Counted from the first letter of the stretch, positions 1 to 8,897 are shown. The stretch: 38,616 bases of DNA from Streptomyces sp. XM83C (GCF_023072675.1 NZ_JALLGL010000024.1:1-38616); one strand, 5' to 3'. Numbers and translations are program-made. The notes: a model not told the origin generated them from the letters alone.

Positions 1-2
1 CC

Positions 3-2336
3 CCGGCACCGGCCGCACCCCCGGCCCCGCTCGGCCCCCGCCGCGTCCGGCTCGTCTTCCTCGGGCTGATGCTCGCCCTGCTGCTCGCCGCCCTCGAACA
101 GATGATCGTCGCCACGGCGCTCCCGAAGATCGTCGGCGAACTGCACGGCCTCGACCACATGTCCTGGGCGATCACCGCCTACCTGCTCACCTCCACCGTC
201 GGCCTGCCGATCTACGGCAAACTCGGCGACCTCCTCGGCCGCAAAGGCGTCTTCCAGTTCGCCATCGTCGTCTTCGTCATCGGCTCCGCCCTCGCCGGCC
301 GCGCCCAGACCATGGACCAGCTCATCGCCTGCCGTGCCGTCCAGGGCGTCGGCGCCGGCGGACTCATGATCGGCGTACAGGCGATCATCGCCGACATCGT
401 GCCGCCCCGGCAGCGCGGCCGGTACATGGGCCTCATCGGCGCCGCCTTCGGCCTCGCCTCCGTCGCGGGCCCCCTCCTCGGCGGGTACTTCACCGACCAC
501 CTCTCCTGGCGCTGGTGCTTCTACATCAACGTCCCCTTCGGCCTGCTCACCCTCGCCGTCGTCACCGCCGTCCTCAAACTGCCCCGGCCCGCCGTCCGCG
601 CCCGGATCGACGTCCTCGGCTGCCTCCTGCTGACCGCCGCCTCCACCTGCCTGGTCCTGCTGACCAGCTGGGGCGGCACCGAGTACGCCTGGCACTCCCG
701 CGTCATCCTCGGCCTCGCCGCCGGAGCGGTCGCCGCCACCGGCCTGTTCCTCCTCGCCGAACGGTACGCGAGCGAACCCCTCATCCCGCTGCGGCTGTTC
801 AAGGACTCCGTCTTCAACGTCACCGGCCTCGTCGGCCTCGTCGTCGGCGTCGCCCTCTTCGGCGCCGCCGGCTATCTGCCCACCTTCCTCCAGATGGCCG
901 ACGGGGCCACCGCCACCGAGTCCGGACTGCTGATGCTGCCCATGATGGGCGGCATCGTCGCCGCCTCCGTCGTCTCCGGCCAGCTCATCAGCCACACCGG
1001 CCGCTACAAGCTCTACCCCGTCCTCGGCGGCGCCCTCTCCACCGCCGGCATGTGGCTGCTCTCCCACCTGGACACCGACACCCCCCGCCTGCACTACAGC
1101 ATCTGGATGGCCGTCCTCGGCGCCGGCATCGGCCTCGTCATGCCCGTCCTCGTCCTCGCCGTGCAGAACAGCGTCCGCTCCGCCGACCTCGGCACCGCCA
1201 CCAGCGCCGGCAACTACTTCCGCCAGATCGGCGGCAGCGTCGGCGCCGCCGCCTTCGGCACCCTCTTCGCCCACCGCCTCACCGACGCCCTGCACCGCGA
1301 ACTCCCCGCCGGCGGCAACCTGCCCGACCCCCAGTCCGTCACCCCGCAGCTCGTCCACGCCCTGCCCGAGCCACTGCGCGACGCCTACATCCGCGCCTAC
1401 GCCGACGCGATGCCGCGCATCTTCCTCTATCTGGTGCCGGTGCTCGCCCTCGGCCTGCTCATCGCCTTCTTCCTCAAGGAGAAACCCCTGGTGCCCCACC
1501 ACACCGCCACCGCCGCCACCGCCCCGGAGACCGAGCGGACGAGCGCCGTGCTGCCGCACGCCCGCTCCCCGCACACCTCCGGCATCCCCGTCTGCGGCAC
1601 CGTGCAGCACCCCGACGGCACCGTCGTCCCCCGCGCCGCCCTCACCCTCATCGACGTCGCCGGACAGCAGGTCGGACGCGGCGCCAGCGGCGACGACGGA
1701 CGGTACGCGCTGTCCACGCCCGGCCCCGGGTCGTACGTCCTCATCGCCGCCGCCGGCGGCCACCAGCCGCAGGCCGTCTCCGTCACCGTCGGCGAACGCC
1801 CCGTCGAACTCGACGTCGTCCTCGGCGGCGCCGGACGCCTCGCCGGCACCGTCCTCACCGCCGACGGCAGCCCCGTACGCGACGCCACCGTCACCCTCAC
1901 CAACGTCCACGGCGAGGTCGTCGCCGCCACCCGCAGCTCCCGCGAGGGCGGCTACGTCATCACCGAACTCGTCGCCGGCGAGTACACCCTCGCCGCCAGC
2001 GCCCCCGCCTTCCGCCCCGCCGCCCTCCCCGTCAGCGTGCAGGCCGCCCGCGAGACCCGCCAGGACATCGAACTCGCCGGCGGCGCCGTGCTCCGCGGCA
2101 CCGTCCGCGCCGGCGGCGGACGCCCCGTCGAGGACGCCCGCGTCACCCTCCTCGACGCCGCCGGCAACGTCGTCGACACCCTCACCACCGGCCCCGACGG
2201 CACCTTCCGCTTCGTCGACCTGTCCTCCGGCGAATACACCGTCATCGCCGCCGGCTACCCGCCCGTCGCCACCGTCCTCCAGGTCGCCGGCGGCGGCCGC
2301 ACCGAACGCGACCTCCAGCTCGGCCACGAGGACTGA
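3..2336 (+). CDS. MFS drug exporter (DHA2, 14-TM type) fused to three carboxypeptidase-regulatory-like domains; 5' partial
   Basis: Proton-driven multidrug exporter of the EmrB/QacA (DHA2) type in the plasma membrane. Visible motifs are [13 protein letters not shown] in TM1 (Glu where Asp is usual), motif [12 protein letters not shown], and motif [17 protein letters not shown] followed by FYINVPFG. The frame is open back to the left edge (reading ...[17 protein letters not shown]), so the real start lies outside the window and the ATG at 69 is internal to TM1. After the last TM (about 1480) and a short linker there are three beta-sandwich repeats, about 1578-1835, 1836-2075 and 2076-2330. Each has the pattern GTV..DG.PV..A.VTL.D..G.VV....T..DG.Y....L..G.Y.L.A.G, typical of CarboxypepD_reg/Cna-B-like folds. 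Their role on a transporter is unknown. They follow an even number of TMs, so they are probably cytosolic. Confidence 0.93.
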   Translation, partial: PAPAAPPAPLGPRRVRLVFLGLMLALLLAALEQMIVATALPKIVGELHGLDHMSWAITAYLLTSTVGLPIYGKLGDLLGRKGVFQFAIVVFVIGSALAGRAQTMDQLIACRAVQGVGAGGLMIGVQAIIADIVPPRQRGRYMGLIGAAFGLASVAGPLLGGYFTDHLSWRWCFYINVPFGLLTLAVVTAVLKLPRPAVRARIDVLGCLLLTAASTCLVLLTSWGGTEYAWHSRVILGLAAGAVAATGLFLLAERYASEPLIPLRLFKDSVFNVTGLVGLVVGVALFGAAGYLPTFLQMADGATATESGLLMLPMMGGIVAASVVSGQLISHTGRYKLYPVLGGALSTAGMWLLSHLDTDTPRLHYSIWMAVLGAGIGLVMPVLVLAVQNSVRSADLGTATSAGNYFRQIGGSVGAAAFGTLFAHRLTDALHRELPAGGNLPDPQSVTPQLVHALPEPLRDAYIRAYADAMPRIFLYLVPVLALGLLIAFFLKEKPLVPHHTATAATAPETERTSAVLPHARSPHTSGIPVCGTVQHPDGTVVPRAALTLIDVAGQQVGRGASGDDGRYALSTPGPGSYVLIAAAGGHQPQAVSVTVGERPVELDVVLGGAGRLAGTVLTADGSPVRDATVTLTNVHGEVVAATRSSREGGYVITELVAGEYTLAASAPAFRPAALPVSVQAARETRQDIELAGGAVLRGTVRAGGGRPVEDARVTLLDAAGNVVDTLTTGPDGTFRFVDLSSGEYTVIAAGYPPVATVLQVAGGGRTERDLQLGHED

Positions 2337-2560
2337 CAGTGAGGAAGTGTGGTGGCTTCTCCGCCGGGTCCGACTCACGGACCGGCCGACGCCGACCGAC
2401 TGTCCTTCACGGGACAGATCGGCCCGCGCGGAGGAGCCGTCGCACGCGACCGGACGGGCGTCCGTGACCTTGCAAGAGCTTGGTCCAGAAGCCCCGCCAC
2501 CGTCTTGTCCGCCCGCCCGGCCGGCGCGTGCCGCCCCACCGGGATCAGCGGGAGGACGCA
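2337..2560 (+). other. Non-coding left-end remnant of an IS110-type element
   Basis: No convincing gene lies between the MFS stop and the IS110 transposase remnant. In IS110 elements the stretch upstream of the transposase is the non-coding left end, which encodes the bridge RNA. This segment has the right position and length (about 200 nt), and a ribosome-binding-like GGGAGGACGCA sits just before the GTG at 2561. Whether a bridge RNA fold survives cannot be judged by eye. The element boundary inside this stretch was not found. Confidence 0.4.
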
Positions 2561-2734
2561 GTGACCAGCAGGACGGACCAGGCCCTGGAAGTCACAGGCG
2601 GCGTGGACACTCACGGCGAGACCCACCACGCGGCGGTGATCGACCACCTCGGCCGCCACCTGGCCGATCGGGAGTTCCCCGCCACCGGAGCCGGATACCG
2701 TCGGCTGCCGGCCTGGCTGCGCCCGTTCGGGAGC
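2561..2734 (+). pseudogene. IS110-family transposase, N-terminal remnant
   Basis: Translation from the GTG at 2561 gives VTSRTDQALEVTGGVDTHGE, then THHAAVIDHLGRHLADREFP and ATGAGYRRLPAWLRPFG. This is the start of the DEDD RuvC-like domain of IS110-family transposases, including the first catalytic Asp in GVDTH. Homology fades after about residue 58. A degraded GTG.....GAGL-like stretch (in shifted frames) continues to about 2780, where the next operon starts. The rest of the transposase, the second catalytic Asp and the C-terminal Ser domain are absent, so this is a dead remnant of an element of roughly 1.2-1.5 kb. It borders the peptidase operon directly and may have supplied or displaced that operon's upstream region. 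Confidence 0.83.
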
Positions 2735-2804
2735 AGCCCCCGCCCGACGGCGGGCACGGGCCGGTGCTGGCCCACCCCGCCGCCCGGTGCGTAACGTGAG
2801 CCCC

Positions 2805-3638
2805 ATGAAGATCCTCATCAGCGCCGACATGGAGGGCGCCACCGGGGTGACCTGGCCGGCCGACGTCCTGCCGGGCACCCCGCAATGGGAACGCTGCCGC
2901 GCCCTGTTCACCTCCGACGTCAACGCGGCCGCACTCGGCTTCTTCGACGGCGGCGCCGACGAGGTCCTCGTCAACGAGGCCCACTGGACCATGCGCAACC
3001 TCCTCCTGGAGGAACTGGACCCACGGGTGCAGATGCTCACCGGCCGGCACAAAGCCCTCTCCATGGTCGAGGGCGTCCAGCACGGCGACATCGACGGCAT
3101 CGCCTTCGTCGGCTACCACGCCGGCGCCGGCCAGGAAGGCGTCCTCGCCCACACCTACCTCGCCAACCAGATCACCGGCGTCTGGCTCAACGACGTCCGC
3201 GCCAGCGAGGGCCTGCTCAACGCACACGTCGTCGCCGAGTACGGCGTCCCCGTCGTCCTCGTCACCGGAGACGACCTCGCCTGCGAGGACGCCCTCGGCT
3301 ACGCCCCCGAGGCCCTCAAGGTCGCCGTGAAGGACCACGTCTCCCGGTACGCCGCCGTGTGCCGCACCCCCGCCCGCACCGCCGCCGACATCCGCGCCGC
3401 CGCGAAGGAGGCCGCCTCCCTCGCCGTCCGCCGTGCACCCGTCGACGGTGGACCGTATACAGTCGCCGTCGAGTTCGATGCCGAGCACCTCGCCATGGCC
3501 GCGACCGTGGTCCCCGGGGTGGCCCGCATCGGGGAACGCAAGGTGGCGTACACCAGCGACACCATGTACGACGGCATCCGCACGTTCAAGGCGGTCACCA
3601 CGATCGCCTCGGCCGCGGTGGAGGAGCAGTATGGCTGA
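2805..3638 (+). CDS. D-aminopeptidase DppA-like, peptidase family M55
   Basis: Zinc metallopeptidase that in characterised M55 members removes N-terminal D-amino acids from short peptides. The start MKILISADMEG at 2805 is chosen because it puts the family's metal ligands at the expected places: Asp8 and Glu10 (SADMEG), His60 (NEAHWTMRN), His105 (FVGYHAGAG) and Glu135 (ASEG), with His116 in the LAHTY motif. An earlier GTG at 2787 would add only MRNVSP. At 277 aa it matches the family length and has no signal peptide, so it is cytosolic. Its stop overlaps the next gene by 8 nt, which makes it the first gene of a coupled four-peptidase operon. No clear promoter was seen. The upstream sequence is IS110 remnant. 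Confidence 0.95.
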   Translation: MKILISADMEGATGVTWPADVLPGTPQWERCRALFTSDVNAAALGFFDGGADEVLVNEAHWTMRNLLLEELDPRVQMLTGRHKALSMVEGVQHGDIDGIAFVGYHAGAGQEGVLAHTYLANQITGVWLNDVRASEGLLNAHVVAEYGVPVVLVTGDDLACEDALGYAPEALKVAVKDHVSRYAAVCRTPARTAADIRAAAKEAASLAVRRAPVDGGPYTVAVEFDAEHLAMAATVVPGVARIGERKVAYTSDTMYDGIRTFKAVTTIASAAVEEQYG

Positions 3639-4935
3639 CCAGCGGGCGCTGGACGAGGTGGTCCGGTTCACCTCCGAACTGATCCGGATCGACACCACCA
3701 ACCGGGGCGGCGGCGACTGCCGGGAGAGGCTCGCCGCCGAGTACGCCGCCGAACAACTCGCCGGGGCCGGCCTCGAACCGGTGCTCCTGGAACGCACCAA
3801 GGGCCGCACCAACGTCGTCGCCCGCGTCGAGGGCACCGACCCGTCCGCCGACGCCCTCCTCGTCCACGGCCACCTCGACGTCGTACCCGCCGAAGCCGCC
3901 GACTGGACCGTCCACCCGTTCTCCGGCGAGATCCGCGACGGCGTCGTCTGGGGCCGCGGCGCCGTCGACATGAAGAACATGGACGCGATGATCCTCGCCG
4001 TCGTGCGCGCCTGGACCCGCGAGGGCCACCGGCCCCGCCGCGACATCGTCGTCGCGTTCACCGCCGACGAGGAGGACAGCGCCGAGGACGGCTCCGGCTT
4101 CCTCGCCGACAAGCACGCCGCCCTGTTCGAGGGCTGCACCGAAGGCATCAGCGAGTCCGGCGCGTTCACCTTCCACGACGGCACCGGCCGGCACATCTAC
4201 CCCATCGCCGCGGGCGAGCGCGGCACCGGCTGGCTCAGGCTCACCGCGCGTGGCCGCGCCGGCCACGGCTCCAAGGTGAACAAGGAGAACGCCGTCACCC
4301 GCCTCGCCGCCGCCGTCACCCGCATCGGCGAGCACGAGTGGCCGCTGCGCCTCACCCCGACCGTGCGGGCCGCCCTCACCGAACTCGCCGCCCTGTACGG
4401 CATCGACACCGGCCTCGACGACGTGGACGGGCTGCTGGAGAAGCTCGGCCCGGCCGCCAAGCTGGTCGAGGCCACCGTCCGCAACAGCGCCAACCCGACC
4501 ATGCTGGACGCCGGCTACAAGGTCAACGTGATCCCCGGCGCGGCCGTCGCCCACGTCGACGGACGCTTCCTCGCCGGCCACGAGGACGAGTTCCGCGCCA
4601 CCCTCGACGAGCTGACCGGGCCGGACGTGGACTGGGAGTTCCACCACCACGAGGTCGCCCTCCAGGCGCCGGTCGACTCGCCGACGTTCGCCGCGATGCG
4701 GGCGGCCGTCGAGGCGTACGCCCCCGAGGGCCACGTCGTGCCGTACTGCATGTCCGGCGGCACCGACGCCAAGCAGTTCTCCCGGCTCGGCATCACCGGC
4801 TACGGTTTCGCACCGCTGAAGCTGCCCGAGGGCTTCGACTACCAGGCCCTCTTCCACGGCGTCGACGAACGCGTCCCCGTCGAGGCGCTGCACTTCGGCG
4901 TGAACGTGCTGGACCGCTTCCTGCGGACGGTGTGA
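3631..4935 (+). CDS. M20/M25/M40-family zinc metallopeptidase
   Basis: Dinuclear zinc exo- or dipeptidase, cytosolic, 434 aa. Ligand motifs are in order: VHGHLDVVPAE (His81, Asp83), GRGAVDMKN (Asp113, bridging), TADEED (Glu147 general base, Glu148 ligand), and a C-terminal histidine in ALFHGVDERVPVE. The dimerisation domain sits between about residues 200 and 315 (RGRAGHGSKVNKENAV). The ATG at 3631 overlaps the stop of the M55 gene by 8 nt, so translation is probably coupled. The natural substrate is not evident. Next to a D-aminopeptidase and an LD-carboxypeptidase, a dipeptidase acting on peptides or D-amino-acid dipeptides is a reasonable inference. Confidence 0.94.
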   Translation: MADQRALDEVVRFTSELIRIDTTNRGGGDCRERLAAEYAAEQLAGAGLEPVLLERTKGRTNVVARVEGTDPSADALLVHGHLDVVPAEAADWTVHPFSGEIRDGVVWGRGAVDMKNMDAMILAVVRAWTREGHRPRRDIVVAFTADEEDSAEDGSGFLADKHAALFEGCTEGISESGAFTFHDGTGRHIYPIAAGERGTGWLRLTARGRAGHGSKVNKENAVTRLAAAVTRIGEHEWPLRLTPTVRAALTELAALYGIDTGLDDVDGLLEKLGPAAKLVEATVRNSANPTMLDAGYKVNVIPGAAVAHVDGRFLAGHEDEFRATLDELTGPDVDWEFHHHEVALQAPVDSPTFAAMRAAVEAYAPEGHVVPYCMSGGTDAKQFSRLGITGYGFAPLKLPEGFDYQALFHGVDERVPVEALHFGVNVLDRFLRTV

Positions 4936-4952
4936 GCGAGTTGGGGGAGAAC

Positions 4953-6905
4953 GTGCAGACCCTGCCGTACGGCGCGTGGCCGTCGCCGATCGACGCCGCC
5001 CTGGCCGCCGCCCACGACGGGCATCCCGAGTACGTCGGCTTCGTCGGCGACGAGGCCTGGTGGACCGAACCCCGTCCCACCGAGGCCGGCCGGCGCACCC
5101 TCGTGCGGCGGCACGCCGACGGGCGGGAGGAGGCGGTGCTGCCCGCGCCGTGGAACGTCCGCACCCGCGTCATCGAGTACGGCGGGCAGCCCTGGGGCGG
5201 CGCCGTCGTCGACGGCCGCCCGCTGATCGTCTTCGTCCACTTCGCCGACCAGCGGCTCTACGCCTTCCACCCCGGCGAGGAACCCCGGCCCCTCACCCCC
5301 GTCTCCGGTGTCGGCGGCGGACTGCGCTGGGCCGAGCCGCAGATCCTCACCACGCGCGGCGAGGTGTGGTGCGTGCTGGAGGAGTTCACCGGCGAGAGCC
5401 CCGGCGACGTGCGGCGCGTCCTGGCCGCCGTACCCCTGGACGGGTCCGCCGCCGAGGACCGTACCGCCGTACGCGAACTCACCGACGGCCGGCACCGGTT
5501 CGTCACCGGGCCCCGGCTCTCCCCGGACGGGCGGCGCGCCGCCTGGCTCGCCTGGGACCATCCGCGGATGCCGTGGGACGGCACCGAACTGCTCGTCGCC
5601 GACGTCCACGACGACGGCACCCTGCACGACGCGCGGACCGTCGCCGGCGGCCCGGAGGAGTCCATCGCCCAGGCCGACTGGGCACCGGACGGCGGTCTTC
5701 TGTATACGAGCGACCGCGGCGGCTGGTGGAACCTGCACCGCGACGGCCGGCCGCTGTGCACCCGCGAGGAGGAGTTCGGCGGACCGCTGTGGAAACTCGG
5801 CCACCGCTGGTTCGCGCCCCTCGACAACGGGCTCGTCGCCGTCCTCCACGGACGCGGTGCGCTCGTCCTCGGGATACTGGATCCCGAATCCGGCGAGGTC
5901 GTCGACGCCGCCGGACCGTGGACCGAGTACGCGCCCACCCTCGCCGTCCACGGCGACCGCGTCGTCTCCGTCGCCGCCGGACCCCGCACCTCCTACGAGG
6001 TCGTCGAACTGGACACCGCCACCGGCCACGCACGCGTCGTCGGCGCCCCCCACACCGACGCCGTCGACCCCGCCTACCTGCCCGAACCGCAGGTCCGCAC
6101 CTTCACCGGACCCGACGGCCGGGACATCCACGCCCACGTGTACCCGCCGCACCACCCCCAGTGCACCGGCCCCGGCGACCGGCCCGCGCCCTACGTGATC
6201 TGGGCGCACGGCGGGCCCACCGGGCGCTCCCCGCTCGTGCTCGACCTGGAGATCGCCTACTTCACCTCCCGCGGCATCGGCGTCGCCGAGGTGAACTACG
6301 GCGGCTCCACCGGCTACGGCCGCGCCTACCGCAACCGGCTGCGCGGACAGTGGGGCGTCGTCGACGTCGAGGACTGCGCGGCCGTCGCGCTCGCCCTCGC
6401 CGAGGAGGGCACCGCCGACCGCGACCGGCTCGCCGTCCGCGGCGGCAGCGCCGGCGGCTGGACCACCGCCGCCTCCCTCGCCGCCACCGACGTCTACGCC
6501 TGCGGAACGATCATCTACCCCGTCCTCGACCTGGCCGGCTGGGCGACGGGAGAGACCCACGACTTCGAGTCCCACTACCTGGAGTCCCTCGTCGGCCCGT
6601 TCACCGAGGTGCCCCACCTGTACACGGAACGCTCACCCGTGGAGCACGCCGACCGCATCACCGCGCCGTTCCTGCTGCTCCAGGGCCTCGACGACGTCAT
6701 CTGCCCGCCCGCCCAGGCCGAACGCCTCCTCGACCGCATCGCCGGACGCGGCGTCCCGCACGCCTACATCTCCTTCGAGGGCGAGGGCCACGGATTCCGC
6801 CGCGCCGACACCATGATCCGCGCCCTCGAAGCCGAACTCTCCCTGTACGCCCAGGTGTTCGGCTTCGCCGCGCCCGGCGTCCCGCACCTGGAGCTGCAAC
6901 CGTGA
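4953..6905 (+). CDS. Prolyl oligopeptidase-like serine peptidase, family S9
   Basis: Acylaminoacyl/dipeptidyl-peptidase-type enzyme of about 650 aa. An N-terminal beta-propeller (TolB-like blades such as GPRLSPDGRRAAWLAW and ADWAPDGGLLYTSDR) precedes an alpha/beta-hydrolase domain from about residue 390. The catalytic triad by position is Ser499 in GGSAGGW, Asp581 in LQGLDDV and His613 in GEGHGF. No signal peptide. The GTG at 4953 is taken as the start because GGGGGAG lies 3 nt upstream, a short but strong site. A GTG at 4932, overlapping the M20 stop as GTGA, is an equally possible start adding seven residues. It is the third gene of the peptidase operon and is coupled to the next gene by a GTGA overlap. 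Confidence 0.93.
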   Translation: MQTLPYGAWPSPIDAALAAAHDGHPEYVGFVGDEAWWTEPRPTEAGRRTLVRRHADGREEAVLPAPWNVRTRVIEYGGQPWGGAVVDGRPLIVFVHFADQRLYAFHPGEEPRPLTPVSGVGGGLRWAEPQILTTRGEVWCVLEEFTGESPGDVRRVLAAVPLDGSAAEDRTAVRELTDGRHRFVTGPRLSPDGRRAAWLAWDHPRMPWDGTELLVADVHDDGTLHDARTVAGGPEESIAQADWAPDGGLLYTSDRGGWWNLHRDGRPLCTREEEFGGPLWKLGHRWFAPLDNGLVAVLHGRGALVLGILDPESGEVVDAAGPWTEYAPTLAVHGDRVVSVAAGPRTSYEVVELDTATGHARVVGAPHTDAVDPAYLPEPQVRTFTGPDGRDIHAHVYPPHHPQCTGPGDRPAPYVIWAHGGPTGRSPLVLDLEIAYFTSRGIGVAEVNYGGSTGYGRAYRNRLRGQWGVVDVEDCAAVALALAEEGTADRDRLAVRGGSAGGWTTAASLAATDVYACGTIIYPVLDLAGWATGETHDFESHYLESLVGPFTEVPHLYTERSPVEHADRITAPFLLLQGLDDVICPPAQAERLLDRIAGRGVPHAYISFEGEGHGFRRADTMIRALEAELSLYAQVFGFAAPGVPHLELQP

Positions 6906-7831
6906 GCGCGCTCGCCGCCCTCACCCGGCCGCCCCGTCTCGCGCCAGGCGCCCGCGTCGCCGTCGTCGCCCCCAGCGGACCGGTCCCGGAGGAGCGGTTG
7001 CAGGCCGGGCTGGACGTGCTGCGCGGCTGGGACCTCGACCCGGTCGTCGCCCCGCACGTCCTCGACCGGCACCCCTTCGGCTATCTCGCCGGCGCGGACG
7101 CCGACCGCGCCGCCGACCTCCAGGCCGCCTGGTGCGACCCGGCCGTGGACGCGGTGCTGTGCGCCCGCGGCGGCTACGGCGTGCAGCGCATGGCGGACCT
7201 GCTGGACTGGGAGGCGATGCGGGCGGCCGGGCCCAAGGTGTTCGTCGGGTTCAGCGACATCACCGCCCTGCACGAGGCGTTCGCCGTCCGGCTCGGCCTG
7301 GTCACCCTGCACGGACCCATGGCCGCCGGCATCGACTTCGTCAAGAACACCCGCGCCCAGGACCACCTCAGGGCCACCCTGTTCGCGCCGGAGACGACCC
7401 GCACGATCCGCTCCGGCGGGCGCCCCCTGACCGGCGGACGCGCCCGAGGCGTGCTGCTCGGCGGCTGCCTCAGCCTGCTCGCCTCCGAACTCGGCACCCC
7501 GCACGCCCGCCCGTCCGCGGCCGGAGGGCTGCTCTGCCTGGAGGACGTGGGCGAGGAGACGTACCGCCTCGACCGGTATCTGACCCAGCTGCTGCGGTCC
7601 GGCTGGCTCGACGGCGTGCACGGTGTGCTGCTCGGCTCGTGGGACCGCTGCGATCCGTACGAGCGGCTGCGGGAGATGCTCGCCGACCGGCTCGGCGGGC
7701 TCGGGGTTCCGGTCGCCGAGGAATTCGGGTTCGGGCACTGCGAGGGCGCGCTGACGATCCCGTTCGGCGTGCCCGCCGAACTCGACGCCGACGCGGGCAC
7801 CCTGACCCTGGACGAACCGGCCCTGCGCTGA
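6902..7831 (+). CDS. LD-carboxypeptidase, peptidase family S66
   Basis: Cytosolic L,D-carboxypeptidase/muramoyltetrapeptide carboxypeptidase family, 309 aa. In characterised members it cleaves the terminal D-Ala from murein tetrapeptides during wall recycling; other members act on microcin C7-like conjugates. The Ser-Glu-His triad is visible: Ser118 in GFSDITALH, Glu214 in LCLEDVGEETYRLDR and His279 in GHCEGALTIPFG, with the ARGGYG loop at 88-93. These positions fit the Pseudomonas LdcA spacing well. The GTG start overlaps the S9 stop by 4 nt (GTGA). It is the last gene of the four-peptidase operon and suggests that the operon handles peptidoglycan-derived or D-amino-acid peptides. Confidence 0.95.
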   Translation: MSALAALTRPPRLAPGARVAVVAPSGPVPEERLQAGLDVLRGWDLDPVVAPHVLDRHPFGYLAGADADRAADLQAAWCDPAVDAVLCARGGYGVQRMADLLDWEAMRAAGPKVFVGFSDITALHEAFAVRLGLVTLHGPMAAGIDFVKNTRAQDHLRATLFAPETTRTIRSGGRPLTGGRARGVLLGGCLSLLASELGTPHARPSAAGGLLCLEDVGEETYRLDRYLTQLLRSGWLDGVHGVLLGSWDRCDPYERLREMLADRLGGLGVPVAEEFGFGHCEGALTIPFGVPAELDADAGTLTLDEPALR

Positions 7832-7850
7832 CCCGGGGGACGCGACGCCC

Positions 7851-7913
7851 ACCGCACACGGCATGCCGCATACCGCATACCGCACATCGAATACCGCATA
7901 TCGCATACCGCGT
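7851..7913 (+). repeat. Degenerate 7-bp tandem repeat, nine units
   Basis: Nine consecutive heptamers read ACCGCAC, ACGGCAT, GCCGCAT, ACCGCAT, ACCGCAC, ATCGAAT, ACCGCAT, ATCGCAT, ACCGCGT. The consensus is ACCGCAT. The array begins 20 bp after the LD-carboxypeptidase stop and is clearly more AT-rich than its surroundings. It does not form an obvious hairpin, so it is unlikely to be a terminator. Confidence 0.8.
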
Positions 7914-8019
7914 GCGCCGGACAGGGCACGGCGGACCGGCGGCCGTCTCCCGTCGGCACCGGCGTGCGCCCGCCCCGGCTCACCGTGCGTGACCGGTGGT
8001 CCGGGGTGACCCTGGGGGT

Positions 8020-8262
8020 ATGCGTACGAAGACCTCCGAGGGCACCGGACGGGGGACGCGGCGCGGCGTGACGCTGACACCGGCCCGGATCGGTGTCCTG
8101 GTGCTCGCCGTCCTCGCCCTCGTCTTCATCTTCGAGAACACCCGGGAGACGAAGATCCGCCTGCTGATCCCCGAGGTCACCGTGCCGCTGTGGACGGCCC
8201 TGCTGGCCACGGGGGTCATCGGCGCGCTGTGCGGCGCGTACTTCGTGCGACGGCGGAAGTGA
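8020..8262 (+). CDS. LapA-domain small membrane protein (DUF1049-like)
   Basis: 80-residue protein with a short basic N-terminus, a first membrane helix (IGVLVLAVLALVFIFE), the hallmark ENTRETKIRLLIPEVTVPLW segment, and a second helix (ALLATGVIGALCGAYF) ending in a basic RRRK anchor. This N(T/R)..v...f......P.. pattern between two helices is the LapA/DUF1049 family. In E. coli, LapA and LapB work in LPS assembly. The actinobacterial role is unknown, and the protein is probably a small membrane scaffold. The ATG at 8020 is preferred over the GTG at 7996 because the GGGGTGA near 8005 gives suitable spacing. Confidence 0.82.
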   Translation: MRTKTSEGTGRGTRRGVTLTPARIGVLVLAVLALVFIFENTRETKIRLLIPEVTVPLWTALLATGVIGALCGAYFVRRRK

Positions 8263-8333
8263 CCGCCCCCGCAGGGCAGTCCACGCGTGACGTCGCCGTA
8301 CCGGCACGAGCCGCGGGCGTCCCGGCCCCGTCG

Positions 8334-8339
8334 TAGGGT
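8334..8339 (+). promoter_or_regulatory. Candidate -10 box (TAGGGT) for a leaderless GNAT transcript
   Basis: TAGGGT fits the Streptomyces -10 pattern TANNNT and ends 6 nt before the ATG at 8346, the spacing expected of a leaderless mRNA. No Shine-Dalgarno sequence lies upstream of that ATG. No clear -35 hexamer was seen. Confidence 0.4.
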
Positions 8340-8345
8340 GACGGA

Positions 8346-8897
8346 ATGCCGCACACCGCATCCCGCTTTCTCGCCGAAGGCCCTCGCGTGGGCATACGGC
8401 ACTTCACGTACGAGGACGGCGCCGAGTTCGTCGCACGGGTCAGGGAGAGCAAGGACCTGCACCACCCGTGGCTGTTCCCGCCGGACACCGCCGGCTCCTA
8501 TGCCGCGTACGCGGGCCGGCTGATCGAGGACCCGACGAAGGCGGGTTTCCTGGTGTGCGACCGGGAGGACGGCTCGATCGCCGGTTTCATCAACATCAAC
8601 AACATCGTCGGCGGTGCCTTCCTGAGCGGGGCCCTCGGCTACGGCGCGTTCGCGCACGCCGCGGGGCGCGGGCTGATGAAGGAGGGCCTGGAACTGGTCA
8701 TCGGGCACGCGTTCGGGCCGATGCGGCTGCACCGGCTGGAGATCAATGTGCAGCCCGGCAACACCGCCTCCATCGCCCTCGCCCGTTCCTGCGGCTTCCG
8801 TCTGGAGGGATACTCGCCGCAGATGCTCTTCATCGACGGCGCCTGGCGCGACCACGAACGCTGGGCGCTCACCACCGAGATGCGCCCGCCCCGCTGA
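8346..8897 (+). CDS. GNAT-family N-acetyltransferase (RimJ/RimL type)
   Basis: 183-aa acetyl-CoA-dependent N-acetyltransferase. The second half shows the GNAT core: beta4 GYGAFAHAAGRGLMKEGLELVIGHAF (acetyl-CoA pyrophosphate loop), then LHRLEINVQPGNTASIALARSCGFRLEGYSPQMLFIDGAWRDHERWAL. That is the R-L-E-inVqPgN..Si.LarscGF..EG pattern of ribosomal-protein alanine acetyltransferases. The acceptor is not predictable, and many such genes acetylate small molecules or other proteins. It is flanked by the small LapA-like gene and a hairpin. Confidence 0.92.
   Translation: MPHTASRFLAEGPRVGIRHFTYEDGAEFVARVRESKDLHHPWLFPPDTAGSYAAYAGRLIEDPTKAGFLVCDREDGSIAGFININNIVGGAFLSGALGYGAFAHAAGRGLMKEGLELVIGHAFGPMRLHRLEINVQPGNTASIALARSCGFRLEGYSPQMLFIDGAWRDHERWALTTEMRPPR

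Noticed and set aside
2592..4893. Long minus-strand open frames opposite the M55 and M20 peptidase genes
   Set aside because: Gly/Val/Asp-rich composition typical of antisense reading of Streptomyces genes, with no motifs or ribosome-binding sites.
7851..7913. CRISPR array
   Set aside because: Units are 7 bp and contiguous with no spacers.
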